Of a stretch of DNA of 23,385 nucleotides, positions 6,971 to 15,222 are shown piece after piece. The notes under the pieces were generated by a model. The model saw only the letters and a list, made by a program, of their open reading frames with translations. It searched no databases and was not told the DNA's origin. Every line of letters starts with the position of its first letter. Within the stretch, counting starts at the first letter, position 1. A program made the position numbers and the translations under genes. Source of the stretch: CAYJBH01 sp964370765 (GTDB lineage Bacteria > Bacillota > Clostridia > Oscillospirales > Ruminococcaceae); contig CAYJKW010000028.1 in the NCBI GenBank assembly GCA_964370765.1, positions 1 through 23,385 on the forward strand, given 5' to 3'.

Positions 6971-7795
6971 CTATTTCTCTCTTTTATATATTGCCGGCTT
7001 CACATAAGAAAAGCGTGTAGCGGATCGATTAATGCTTTCACTATGCCCTATGCATAGGTAGCCGCCCGGCGCAGTTACATCGTAAAAGTCCTCTACGAGT
7101 TTATCCTTTGTTTTTTGGTCAAAATAGATCATAACGTTGCGACAAAAGATAATATCAAACGGGCGTTTGTTCTTAAAGTTAAACGGCTCCATTAGATTAA
7201 GGGGGCGGTACATCACCTCACGCCGGATATTTCTAACCATAGTAAAGGTGTTGTCCTGCTGATTAACTGTAGTATATTTTTGCTGCCACTCCTTGGGAAT
7301 TACCGAAATCCCCTCAAGTGGATATGTTGCCCGCTTTGCTGTATTCATTACATTATGGGAGATATCGGTTGCTAAAATAATGGTATCCCATGTTGATTTT
7401 CTGCTACCAAAATACTGATCCAAAACCATGGCTATTGTATAGGCTTCCTGCCCGCTACTACAGCCGGCAGACCATATTTTAAGGGATTTTGATCTAGACT
7501 GCGCCGCCTCAAGCTCCGGCAAGGCAGTATTAAGCAGAAAGTCAAAATGATCTTGCTCACGCATAAAATATGTGTGGTTTGTAGTTATTCTGTTAAGTAA
7601 TGTAGTCATCTCCTCGCCCGATGTGTCGGAGAACAGTACATTAAGGTAGTCAGAAAACTTTGTAATGCCCTTCTCGTTTAGGACGCCGGAAAGACGCCCC
7701 TCTACAAGGACCCTTTTTTGAGCTAATGTTATACCGTATTTCTTGTATACATATTCTACGAGCTGATTAAACTCGTTATCGGTTATTGAAATCAT
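6971..7795 (-). CDS. cheR: Chemotaxis protein-glutamate O-methyltransferase CheR
   Basis: 274 residues. The N-terminal helical domain (1 to about 75) includes YGITLAQKRVLVEGRL. A linker follows with NRITTNHTYFMREQDHFDFL, the conserved T-x-F-x-R-E region. The SAM-binding motif is IWSAGCSSGQEAYTIAM, followed by ATDIS and FDIIFCRNVMIYFDQ. It ends with GGYLCIGHSES. CheR adds methyl groups from S-adenosylmethionine to glutamates of chemoreceptors and sets adaptation. Length and motifs are normal for the family. The ATG at 7795 overlaps the cheW stop as ATGA, indicating coupled translation. Confidence 0.96.
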   Translation of the reverse strand: MISITDNEFNQLVEYVYKKYGITLAQKRVLVEGRLSGVLNEKGITKFSDYLNVLFSDTSGEEMTTLLNRITTNHTYFMREQDHFDFLLNTALPELEAAQSRSKSLKIWSAGCSSGQEAYTIAMVLDQYFGSRKSTWDTIILATDISHNVMNTAKRATYPLEGISVIPKEWQQKYTTVNQQDNTFTMVRNIRREVMYRPLNLMEPFNFKNKRPFDIIFCRNVMIYFDQKTKDKLVEDFYDVTAPGGYLCIGHSESINRSATRFSYVKPAIYKREK

Positions 7796-8274
7796 TTATC
7801 GCCTCGACCTTCTAAATCTTCGCTAAAGAAACTGGCAAGATCAAGTGTTAAAACAAGGCGATCGCCCATCTTCATTACATTGCCAAGATATTTATTTCTC
7901 TCTGCTTCGCCAAGACTTGGAAGACCTACCATCATGTTGTTGTTTGCATTTACAACATCACTTACACGATCAACAATGATACCAAGCTGCATATCCTGAA
8001 AGTTTAGTACAACAATACTTGTATGATCATCATACTCACGTGTAGCTATAGCAAACTTTGTGCGGACATCGATTACAGGCACAATCTTACCCCTTAGGTT
8101 AATTATACCCTTTACATATGCCGGCACATGTGGCACCACGGTAATTGCCTGTATAGATATTATCTCCATAACGTTGTAAAGCTCTACACCGTAGACGCTC
8201 TCGTCAACAAAGAAGGTAAGATAACTACCCTTTAAATCATCCGATACCATTTCGGTTTTATTTATATCACTCAT
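7792..8274 (-). CDS. cheW: Chemotaxis coupling protein CheW
   Basis: 160 residues forming a single CheW domain. Visible family features are YLTFFVDESVYGVELYNVMEI near the N-terminus, VPHVPAYVKGIINLRGKIVPVIDVR in the middle, and GIIVDRVSDVV. CheW links chemoreceptors to the P5 domain of CheA in the membrane array. The ATG at 8274 has AAAGGGTG six bases upstream. The gene is 12 bases after cheA and overlaps cheR by four bases, so it lies mid-operon. There are no odd features. Confidence 0.96.
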   Translation of the reverse strand: MSDINKTEMVSDDLKGSYLTFFVDESVYGVELYNVMEIISIQAITVVPHVPAYVKGIINLRGKIVPVIDVRTKFAIATREYDDHTSIVVLNFQDMQLGIIVDRVSDVVNANNNMMVGLPSLGEAERNKYLGNVMKMGDRLVLTLDLASFFSEDLEGRGDK

Positions 8275-8286
8275 AATCTACACCCT

Positions 8287-10365
8287 TTAGTTGTTGTACA
8301 AAAGTTTATTAGTATCCAGAATCAGACTTATGCTACCGTCACCCAAGATTGTACAGCCGGCAAGCCCTTGGCTTTTAATGTCGTATCCGTTAAGAAACGC
8401 AGGGAACGATTTTACAACCACCTGTTGCTCACCTATCAGCTCGTCGGCAAAGATGCAGGCCTTTTTCTTCTCGCTCTCGACCAATATCAAAATACCATCC
8501 TCTATATTGGTGCGTGCGGTCTGGAAATCAAATTTTTGGTGTAGCCTGATTATAGGATGACAATCACCTCTTAGCATAATCATCTCGTTACCATCAACGT
8601 CGTGTAGAAGCTGGCTACTATCGGTAACCTTAAAGGATTGTTTAATTGATGTAATCGGAATAGTGAATATTGCGTTGCCTACCGACAATTCCATGCCATC
8701 TACAATCGCAAGTGTAAGTGGAATCTTGATGGTAAAGGTACTGCCTTTACCCAGTTCGCTTTCAACCGATATACTGCCGTTACACTTTTCTATATTCTGG
8801 CGAACAACGTCCATCCCTACACCACGACCGGAAAACTCAGTAACCTGTTCGTTGGTAGAGAAGCCGGCAAGCATAATCATCTGATTTATCTCACTTGTTG
8901 TATACTCATTCTCCGGCTTTGTAAGTATACCATTCTTTTTAGCTTTTGCAAGAATTTTTTCGCTGTTAAGGCCGCCGCCATCATCGATAATATTAATTAC
9001 AATCTCGCCACCAATATTTTGTGCGGAAAGAGTAAGCTTACCACGTGGATTTTTTCCTGCGGCAGTTCTTGCCTCGGTACTCTCGATACCATGGTCCATC
9101 GAGTTTCTTATCATATGCATAAACGGATCGGTAATGCTATCGATAATAGTTTTATCAATCTCGGTATCGCCGCCTATCGTAACAAGGTCAACCTCTTTAC
9201 CAAGCTTTTTGCTCATGTCACGTACAATACGGTTCATCTTTTGATATAATCCGTTTAGCGGCACCATTCTTATCGACATAACTACATCCTGTAGTTCGTC
9301 TGTAAGTTTGCGAAGTTGGCGAGTTGCCTTGTGGAAACTATCCAGCTGTAGTCCATCAAGTTCCGGATTAGATGCAACCATTGCTTCGGCAGTAACAATC
9401 TCACCCATAAGGTCCATAAGTTGATCAAGTTTACCCTGATTAACGCTGATAAGATTTTGTTTTTTAGGCGCCGAATCATTAGCAGGTGCGGCAGGTTTTG
9501 CTGCGCCTGCCGGCGGTGCCGCTACCTCCGCTTCCGGTGGTGCAACCTGCGTATTTTGGGCATTGTTGGGGTTATCTACAATCGTACCACCCTCTTGACC
9601 TAGCAACTCGTAGCTGCGAATGTTCACAGCCGACTCAATTGCATCGTATACCTCTTGCGGGTCACCGTTACAGCTAAACTTTACAAGCAAGCCTTTAGCA
9701 ACAATATCGGATGCACACTCTGAATTGCTTTCAGGGTTTGGTGGATCACTTTCAAGGGTTTCACACATATCTTTAATGGTGTTAAGCAACATAAAGGCAC
9801 GGATGTTTTCCATCTGGCAACCGTCTTCAAAAAATATCTTAACACTGTAGATAGGTTTATCGGACGCTACCGGTGTGGCAGGCGCCGCTACAGTGGCATC
9901 TACCGCTGCAGCAACAGGGGCCGCCTCGGCCGGTTTTGCAGATTCACCTTTAAGTATTGCAAGCTGGCCTACAATCTGTGATACAATGGCCGAAGAATCA
10001 CTCGGGGCATAGTTTTCAATATCATTTTGTAAAGTCTCAACCTCGTTTTTCAAAAAGTCAGAACTTTGGAAAACGCAGTCAAACAGTCCGGAGTTGTTGC
10101 TTTTGGCCGTCTCCGGTTTTTCACGAATGATGAAAAACATGTCCTCCACATGGTGCGCAAGGGAGGATATCCCTTCAAGGCCCATCATAGCAGAGGAGCC
10201 CTTCACAGTGTGCATAATTCGGAAGATTTCGTTGATTGCACCCTCATCAAATTCACCCAGTTTCTCACTCTCCAGCATTATCTCGTCAAGCTGGTCAAGT
10301 AGTGTCTGTGTTTCAAAGATGAACATCTCGAGCATCGGCTCTACACTTGGATCAAAAACGCTCAT
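8287..10365 (-). CDS. cheA: Chemotaxis histidine kinase CheA
   Basis: 692 residues from the ATG at 10365. Domain order: the P1 phosphotransfer domain with its histidine at H52 (IFRIMHTVKGSS); an Ala/Pro linker; a P2-like domain starting near residue 165 (PIYSVKIFFEDGCQMENIRAF); a second Ala/Pro linker; the P3 dimerisation helices (KLDQLMDLMGEIVTAEAMV); the P4 ATPase domain with N box NSMDHGIE near residue 420, DDGGGLN and GRGVGMD; and a CheW-like P5 domain at the C-terminus. CheA autophosphorylates in response to receptors and passes phosphate to CheY. The start is chosen because GAGGG lies five bases upstream; the longer in-frame ATG at 10377 contributes that binding site itself. First gene of cheA-W-R-B. 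Confidence 0.97.
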   Translation of the reverse strand: MSVFDPSVEPMLEMFIFETQTLLDQLDEIMLESEKLGEFDEGAINEIFRIMHTVKGSSAMMGLEGISSLAHHVEDMFFIIREKPETAKSNNSGLFDCVFQSSDFLKNEVETLQNDIENYAPSDSSAIVSQIVGQLAILKGESAKPAEAAPVAAAVDATVAAPATPVASDKPIYSVKIFFEDGCQMENIRAFMLLNTIKDMCETLESDPPNPESNSECASDIVAKGLLVKFSCNGDPQEVYDAIESAVNIRSYELLGQEGGTIVDNPNNAQNTQVAPPEAEVAAPPAGAAKPAAPANDSAPKKQNLISVNQGKLDQLMDLMGEIVTAEAMVASNPELDGLQLDSFHKATRQLRKLTDELQDVVMSIRMVPLNGLYQKMNRIVRDMSKKLGKEVDLVTIGGDTEIDKTIIDSITDPFMHMIRNSMDHGIESTEARTAAGKNPRGKLTLSAQNIGGEIVINIIDDGGGLNSEKILAKAKKNGILTKPENEYTTSEINQMIMLAGFSTNEQVTEFSGRGVGMDVVRQNIEKCNGSISVESELGKGSTFTIKIPLTLAIVDGMELSVGNAIFTIPITSIKQSFKVTDSSQLLHDVDGNEMIMLRGDCHPIIRLHQKFDFQTARTNIEDGILILVESEKKKACIFADELIGEQQVVVKSFPAFLNGYDIKSQGLAGCTILGDGSISLILDTNKLLYNN

Positions 10366-10370
10366 AGTCG

Positions 10371-10375
10371 CCCTC
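10371..10375 (-). promoter_or_regulatory. Ribosome binding site deciding the cheA start
   Basis: GAGGG on the minus strand, five bases before the ATG at 10365. The alternative in-frame ATG at 10377 overlaps this site and would leave it unused. Confidence 0.65.
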
Positions 10376-10388
10376 ATTAAAATTCTAT

Positions 10389-10411
10389 TTTATACAGCCG
10401 TAGAGTACGGC
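10389..10411 (-). promoter_or_regulatory. cheA promoter -10 with adjoining palindrome (possible operator)
   Basis: On the minus strand TATAAA (10394-10389) is a plausible -10 about 25 bases upstream of the cheA ATG. Immediately before it lies the perfect palindrome GCCGTA-CTC-TACGGC (10411-10397), which would fill the -35/-10 spacer. The -35 hexamer at a 17-base spacing (ATATCT) is poor, as expected for an activated or regulated promoter. No sigma-D pattern (TAAA then GCCGATAA at 15-16 bases) fits here. Confidence 0.4.
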
Positions 10412-10478
10412 AGATATCACTAAAGATAAAAAATCAACTTTTTTATTAAAATGTATTTTATTTGGTCTGTATATATAG

Positions 10479-10484
10479 TATAAT
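10479..10484 (+). promoter_or_regulatory. Possible -10 box upstream of the FliK/YlqG-like gene
   Basis: Perfect TATAAT on the plus strand, about 59 bases before the start at 10543. There is no good -35 hexamer at 16-18 bases. The surrounding sequence is very AT-rich, so this is tentative. Confidence 0.35.
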
Positions 10485-10542
10485 AGTTTATAGCTAAATA
10501 GTAAATAGTTTTTGCAATTTTTTTTGTTTTTGTGAGTATTAT

Positions 10543-12034
10543 ATGGCAGATATTTTAAGAGTTTCCTTTCCAACAGCGGATAAGGGCTATATAAACCCCA
10601 ACAAAACCGCACCCGAGGTTACATCCCCCTTTAACATTGTGGACATTGCAAGGGTAACAAAACCACAGACAGACAGTGCCCTTTTGCAGCAAAATAATTC
10701 CGGACTGGAAAACAGTAATGCACCCGCAATTCTTGAAGAGATGTTAAAAGACCCGAAGGTAACGGTTACATTTCTGCGCAATATTTTTCTGCTTGAGGAG
10801 ATTTTCAGGCTACTCCCCTCTAACAATTCGGTCATTACCGATGAGTTGCAAAAACTTTTCGATTCACTTATGCTAAAGCCGGAAAAGCTTTTAGGCGAAC
10901 TTCTTCGCCAATCGGCATCGTCATCACAATTTCAGGGAGATGTTTTTACCCTGCTACGCAACCTTGAGCAGGGCGGGGACAACCGCATGAGAGATGCTGT
11001 TGCCCAGCTGTTAAAAGCCTTTAGCGGAGAACAGGGCAAGCAAGAGGTTATGCGTTCCATTTCAAACAATCTCTTTTTCCTTGGTGCAAGCCAACAACCA
11101 CTAAAGTCACTGTCGGAACAATTCCTAAAACTGGCTGAGGCTTTTAGGGCTCCAAACGCAAACTACGAGGCACTAAAAGGCGAGGCTATGCTGTTGCTAA
11201 AACAACAGGAGGGCAGCCTGCTAAACTNNNNNNNNNNACTCCCCTGCACTACAAAAGCTAAGCGCAATGCTTGTGTATAATCTATCACGCTACCAAAGCA
11301 ACGATGACTTTCTTCCGCAGTCTATAGCTAAGTTTGCAGTGTTGTTGGATCGTGATGGTGCCGGTGTTTTAAACCAGCTAAAATCCCTTGTAAACAACAT
11401 GCAAAACCCTGAGCTACGCACGGCATTAAGCGAACTGCTAAACCGATCTCAGCCGGATTTTGCAAGCTTTGTAAAGATGTTGGTGGATAATATACAGCTT
11501 ACAAAAAACCCTAATGATAGCTCACAGGTTATGGATGCCTTAACCAATATTATTACAAAAGAGGGTAGGCTTTGTGACCTACAGCTTGTATCCGATAACC
11601 GTATAAACGAGATAATTACAAGCCTGTTATCCTCCCCTTGCAACTATACACCGTTAATACATATGGTTTTTCCGCTTGATTTTTTAGATATCCGCTCCTT
11701 TGCCGAGATGTGGATAGATAATAATGCCGAAGGCGGTGAGGATGGCGAGGGCGATGATGCACAACACCTGCTTATTGCATTTGATATAGAGGGAATAGGG
11801 GCGTTCGAAACCGAGATATTTACAAAGGGAAAAGAGCTTAGATTATTACTTCTTTGCCCTGAGATGCATACCGAGGCTTTTAGTTCCCTAAAAAAAACTC
11901 TTCCCGGTATAGTTTCAAAAAGCGGATATCGACTTGTTGACTGTCATATAGATAACCTGGTAAGGGGTCGGAGCCTTATGGAGGTGTTTAGCGAACTTCC
12001 AAACAGGCGAAAAGGATTGGATATTAAAGCATAA
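10543..12034 (+). CDS. FliK/YlqG-like protein, interrupted by an assembly gap
   Basis: A single gene read through ten Ns at 11228-11237. The first part is 228 codons; the second, 264 codons from 11240, resumes in frame only if the true gap is a multiple of three. The protein is soluble, mostly helical and rich in Leu/Gln/Asn, with no signal peptide. The C-terminal ~100 residues (after HMVFPLDFLDI, an acidic loop, then LLIAFDIEGIGAFETEIF, LRLLLLCPE and LPGIVSKSGYRLVDCHI) follow the beta-rich pattern of the FliK hook-length-control C-domain. Gene order also fits B. subtilis ylqG-ylqH: a ylqH-like gene follows at 12056. A role in controlling an export apparatus is inferred. The start has only a weak GTGAG binding site. 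First gene of the plus-strand operon, divergent from cheA. Confidence 0.7.
11228..11237. other. Assembly gap (10 Ns)
   Basis: Ten Ns inside the FliK/YlqG-like gene. The flanking reading frames join only if the real missing length is divisible by three, so the ten is a placeholder. Confidence 0.99.
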
Positions 12035-12042
12035 CAATAACC

Positions 12043-12049
12043 AAAGAGG
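12043..12049 (+). promoter_or_regulatory. Ribosome binding site for the TTG start of the ylqH-like gene
   Basis: AAAGAGG, six bases before TTG at 12056. An ATG between them (12051) is followed by ATT and TGA, so it cannot start the gene. Confidence 0.65.
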
Positions 12050-12055
12050 TATGAT

Positions 12056-12340
12056 TTGAGCGCAAAGGACACAAAGGCTATAGCCTTAAAATACGACGAT
12101 ACCACCGACGCTGCACCGGTGGTGGTTGCAGCAGGATATGGGGACATTGCGAGCCGAATAGTAGATATTGCCGAAAAACGCGGAATCCCTGTCTTTCGTG
12201 ATGACAGTACGGCTTCACTGCTGTGTATGCTGGATGTTGGGCGTGCTATACCGGTAGAGCTTTATGAGGTAGTCGCCGCTGTATATGTTGAACTTGTTAA
12301 AATATCGAGAAATATTAAGGACAGGGAGGATGATATATGA
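12056..12340 (+). CDS. ylqH: FlhB cytoplasmic-domain homologue (YlqH-like, EscU/YscU/FlhB C-domain)
   Basis: 94 residues matching only the C-terminal cytoplasmic half of FlhB: KAIALKYDDTTDAAPVVVAA, then a GDIASRIVDIAEKRGIPVFRD block and IPVELYEVVAAVYVELVK. In full-length FlhB this segment follows the NPTH self-cleavage site and switches substrate export from rod/hook to filament type. Here the membrane part and the NPTH motif are missing, so the protein resembles the already cleaved fragment, as in B. subtilis YlqH. The start is TTG at 12056 with AAAGAGG six bases upstream. The stop overlaps the PilZ gene start as ATGA. Pairing with a FliK-like protein (FliK acts on FlhB) supports a functional pair. 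Confidence 0.88.
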   Translation: MSAKDTKAIALKYDDTTDAAPVVVAAGYGDIASRIVDIAEKRGIPVFRDDSTASLLCMLDVGRAIPVELYEVVAAVYVELVKISRNIKDREDDI

Positions 12341-13185
12341 ACCTTTTTAATCTCAAATCCAAAAAGAATGATATCGCCGATGATAACAATCCTAACAGCT
12401 ATCTTAACGACCTAAGTTGTGAAATAACTAAAGAGGATAAGACAGTTATTGGTTATGCAAGGGTTGCATCCTCTACATCGGTAACACTTTATCTAGAATA
12501 CAACCGCCAGATGCCTGTGTTAGAGGTGGATATGCCGCTAACATTAACAGTATATAGGGAGGGTCAATCAGCAATACTTTTAGTTGGAAAGGTGGTCACC
12601 TCCACTACCAGAGGTATAACGGTAAGCACCGACGAGGTAACGGAGTTACTGTACACCCGCTCTAGCTTTAGAACAAGAGTTTTTATACCCGGCACGCTAT
12701 ATTTCGGCGATCCGGATGATGGCACAGGCTTTGAGCAGGACGTAATGATAGACGATATTAGCATTAACGGTGTTATGATGAGCTGTCCGGCCGAACTGGA
12801 GCTTGATTCGGTCGGGATGTTGGAATTTAGGCTTCCGTCAACTATTCTTTATCTTCCAATCATACTTCGACGTGCCGTACACCGGCAGGACAGTGTTTAT
12901 ATGAAGTACGGCGGTGAATTCTGTGAGCCGAGCGTAAAACAAGCAAACGCTGTAAGCCATTTCATATTCCAGCTAAGTACATCGATGCGCCAGCTAAGTA
13001 GCCTAACCGGCAGCACCAGTGACTACAGGCTTTTCAAAAAGGCATGGAATCATATAATCGAATGGGAGCGTAGCAGGCACGATATTAAACCCAGCATGCT
13101 TAACAGATATGATCGCAAGTCTATAGCCGGCAAGAACAACTTTTTTAAAAGGAAGAACTTTACCAATAGGAGTGGTGGAAAATAA
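12337..13185 (+). CDS. PilZ-domain cyclic-di-GMP receptor, YcgR-like
   Basis: 282 residues. A hydrophilic tail (1-30) is followed by a YcgR-N-like beta domain (about 30-105) and a PilZ domain (about 106-215). Both c-di-GMP motifs are present: RxxxR at R108-R112 (YTRSSFRTR) and DxSxxG at D140-G145 (DDISING). The remaining ~65 residues are basic and helical (FKKAWNHIIEWERSR, and near the end KNNFFKRKNF). YcgR-type proteins adjust flagellar motors or surface machinery when c-di-GMP binds. The start overlaps the ylqH stop by four bases, and the FtsA-like gene begins two bases after its stop, so it belongs to the same operon. A GGDEF protein lies downstream at 16248. Confidence 0.9.
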   Translation: MNLFNLKSKKNDIADDNNPNSYLNDLSCEITKEDKTVIGYARVASSTSVTLYLEYNRQMPVLEVDMPLTLTVYREGQSAILLVGKVVTSTTRGITVSTDEVTELLYTRSSFRTRVFIPGTLYFGDPDDGTGFEQDVMIDDISINGVMMSCPAELELDSVGMLEFRLPSTILYLPIILRRAVHRQDSVYMKYGGEFCEPSVKQANAVSHFIFQLSTSMRQLSSLTGSTSDYRLFKKAWNHIIEWERSRHDIKPSMLNRYDRKSIAGKNNFFKRKNFTNRSGGK

Positions 13186-13187
13186 CT

Positions 13188-15222
13188 ATGCAGAATCGGA
13201 TTTTTGCGCTTGATATCGGAACTCGCAACGTTGTTGGACTTGTGGGTATATATGATAACGGTATCTTTACCTTAGAGGCAATCGAGGTAAAGGAACACAG
13301 TCAACGTGCCATGCTTGACGGTCAGATTGAGGATATAAACGAGGTTGCAAGGGTAGTTAAACAACTACAAGACAGCCTGGAAAAACGACTTGGTGTCGTA
13401 CTTACCGAGGTTTATGTTGCAGCCGCCGGACGTGCACTTTTAACCACACACGGAATGGCAGAGATAGCGGTTTCCCCACATATCGGTATTACAAAACAAC
13501 AGATTGCGGAACTACAGCTACTTGCTATTGAGGCCGCATCCGACAGAATACTTGTAACAGCAGGAGCAGATGGAATGACCTGCGTGGGGCACTCGGTAGT
13601 AAAGTACACTTTGGACGGACATAACTTCTCCTCACTCGAGAACCACAAGGGTAACTTAATCAGCGTGGAGATAATTGCCACATTTCTACCACAACAGGTT
13701 GTTAACAGCCTTTATACCAGCATGAATATAGCCGGCCTTGCCGTCGCCGGCCTAACGCTTGAGCCTATCGCAGCTATGAACGCAATTGTACCGCAGGAAC
13801 TGCGCGCCCTTAATATTGCACTTGTAGATATTGGCGCCGGCACAAGCGATATTGCGATATCGGATAACGGGGCAATATCAGCCTACACTATGGCCACATT
13901 TGCAGGGGACGAGATAACAGAAAAGATTGTGTCCACCTACCTTGTAGACTTTAACATGGCGGAGGAGATTAAAAAAAGCACCGATGATACAATATCATTT
14001 ACCGACATTTTAGGTAACGATATGACGGTATCCGCAAAGGAACTTGCACTAAGTATTAGCGAAACCGTCGAAGAGCTTTCGATGACTATCTGCAACAGCA
14101 TAGAGGAGGTAAACGGTCGCTCCCCACAGGCTATATTTTTAGTAGGTGGAGGTAGTAAAATCCCCGGACTTGCATCACTTGTTGCGGGCGCACTCTCGCT
14201 GGATCCTAACCGTGTTGCGGTTGGTGGTAACAACTATATGAAAAAGATGGTGGTAGCTGATATTGATGTGTCGGATCCCGGCTTCGCTACCCCATTTGGT
14301 ATAGCAATTACTGCCGGCACATTGATGGGAACCGATGGGTTCTTTGTATTTGTTAACGAGCGTAAGATAAGACTTTATTCTTCCGAGAAACAAACAGTAA
14401 TGGATGCACTATTGCTATCCGGTTACAAATACAGCCAGCTACTGGGTAAGCCGCCAAAACCACTACAGTTCACATTAAACGGCAGGTCAAAAANNNNNNN
14501 NNNGCAGTTTCGCCACTGCGGCGGTAATCACCCTTAACGGGGAGTCGGCAAGTATTAGCACACCTGTAGACAGAGCCGATAACATCAATATCGTGGAGGC
14601 AATTGACGGTGTAGATGCCGTTGCAACAGTGCTGGATATACTGCCAAAAACGTCCGAGGAACATTTTGTTACGGTTGCACAACAACCCCTACGTTTTGGG
14701 GCTACAGCCATTGTTAACGGTAAACTATCAACACCTGATAGGCAGATACATGATGGTGACGAAATCGAAGAAAAAAACATAACTACCATAGCCGAGCTGT
14801 TTGCCGAAAACGGGATGGATATCTACCAGTACGAACCACAGATTAACGGCAACATACTTGATTTTGATTATATTTTAAACGATAACGACGAAATTGAACT
14901 CGGTGTTGGAGAGGTTTTGGCATCGGCGGAATCGCAAGATGCACAGACCGATGAAACAAATATAGCGGATGTCAATGCCAAGGATGAGCAACAACCACAG
15001 CAGGCCGGTATCATCTATGTGATGATAAATGACCGCCGGGTAGAGCTTCCTGCAAAACAGGACAAATCCCCCTATCTGTTTGTGGACATGCTTAACTATA
15101 TAGACATTGATCCAACAACGCCAAAAAGTAATATTAAAATTTTAAAAAACGGTGTAGATGCATCGTATCTTGATGTTGTAACCATTGGGGACAGCATTGA
15201 CGTAAGTTGGGAGGACAGTTAG
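13188..15222 (+). CDS. FtsA/PilM-like actin-fold ATPase with repeated C-terminal beta-rich extension, interrupted by an assembly gap
   Basis: Read as one gene across ten Ns at 14494-14503: 435 codons before and 238 after, joining in frame if the real gap is a multiple of three. The N-terminal ~390 residues are an FtsA-type actin fold: phosphate-1 loop ALDIGTRNVVGLVG (7-20), an inserted 1C/SHS2-like segment (about 80-165), phosphate-2 loop VDIGAGTSDIAI (from D214), and adenosine motif VGGGSKIPGL (from V319). The next ~285 residues carry repeated NG...DxDEI units (IVNGKLSTPDRQIHDGDEIE, then INGNILDFDYILNDNDEIE, and KNGVDASYLDVVTIGDSID), resembling small beta-grasp (ThiS-like) modules. Ordinary FtsA ends instead in a short membrane-binding helix, not seen here. 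The role is unknown; a filament or scaffold linked to division or a surface apparatus is possible. The stop overlaps the hslO start by one base. Confidence 0.8.
14494..14503. other. Assembly gap (10 Ns)
   Basis: Ten Ns inside the FtsA-like gene, at the junction between the actin-fold part and the C-terminal extension. The flanking frames join only if the real length is divisible by three. Confidence 0.99.
15209..15215 (+). promoter_or_regulatory. Ribosome binding site deciding the hslO start
   Basis: GGGAGGA, six bases before the GTG at 15222. The longer in-frame TTG at 15207 overlaps this site and would add five residues not expected in the family. Confidence 0.75.

Noticed and set aside
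10385..10612. 75-codon minus-strand open frame upstream of cheA
   Set aside because: It spans the divergent promoter region and the start of the FliK-like gene, has skewed Lys/Tyr/Leu composition and no binding site.
11238..11280. End of the first FliK-like fragment after the gap
   Set aside because: The stop at 11280 is reached only in the frame set by the placeholder Ns; the other frame continues the gene to 12034.
14504..14537. End of the FtsA-like gene just after the second gap
   Set aside because: The short tail is an artefact of the ten-N placeholder; the coding frame after the gap is open to 15222.
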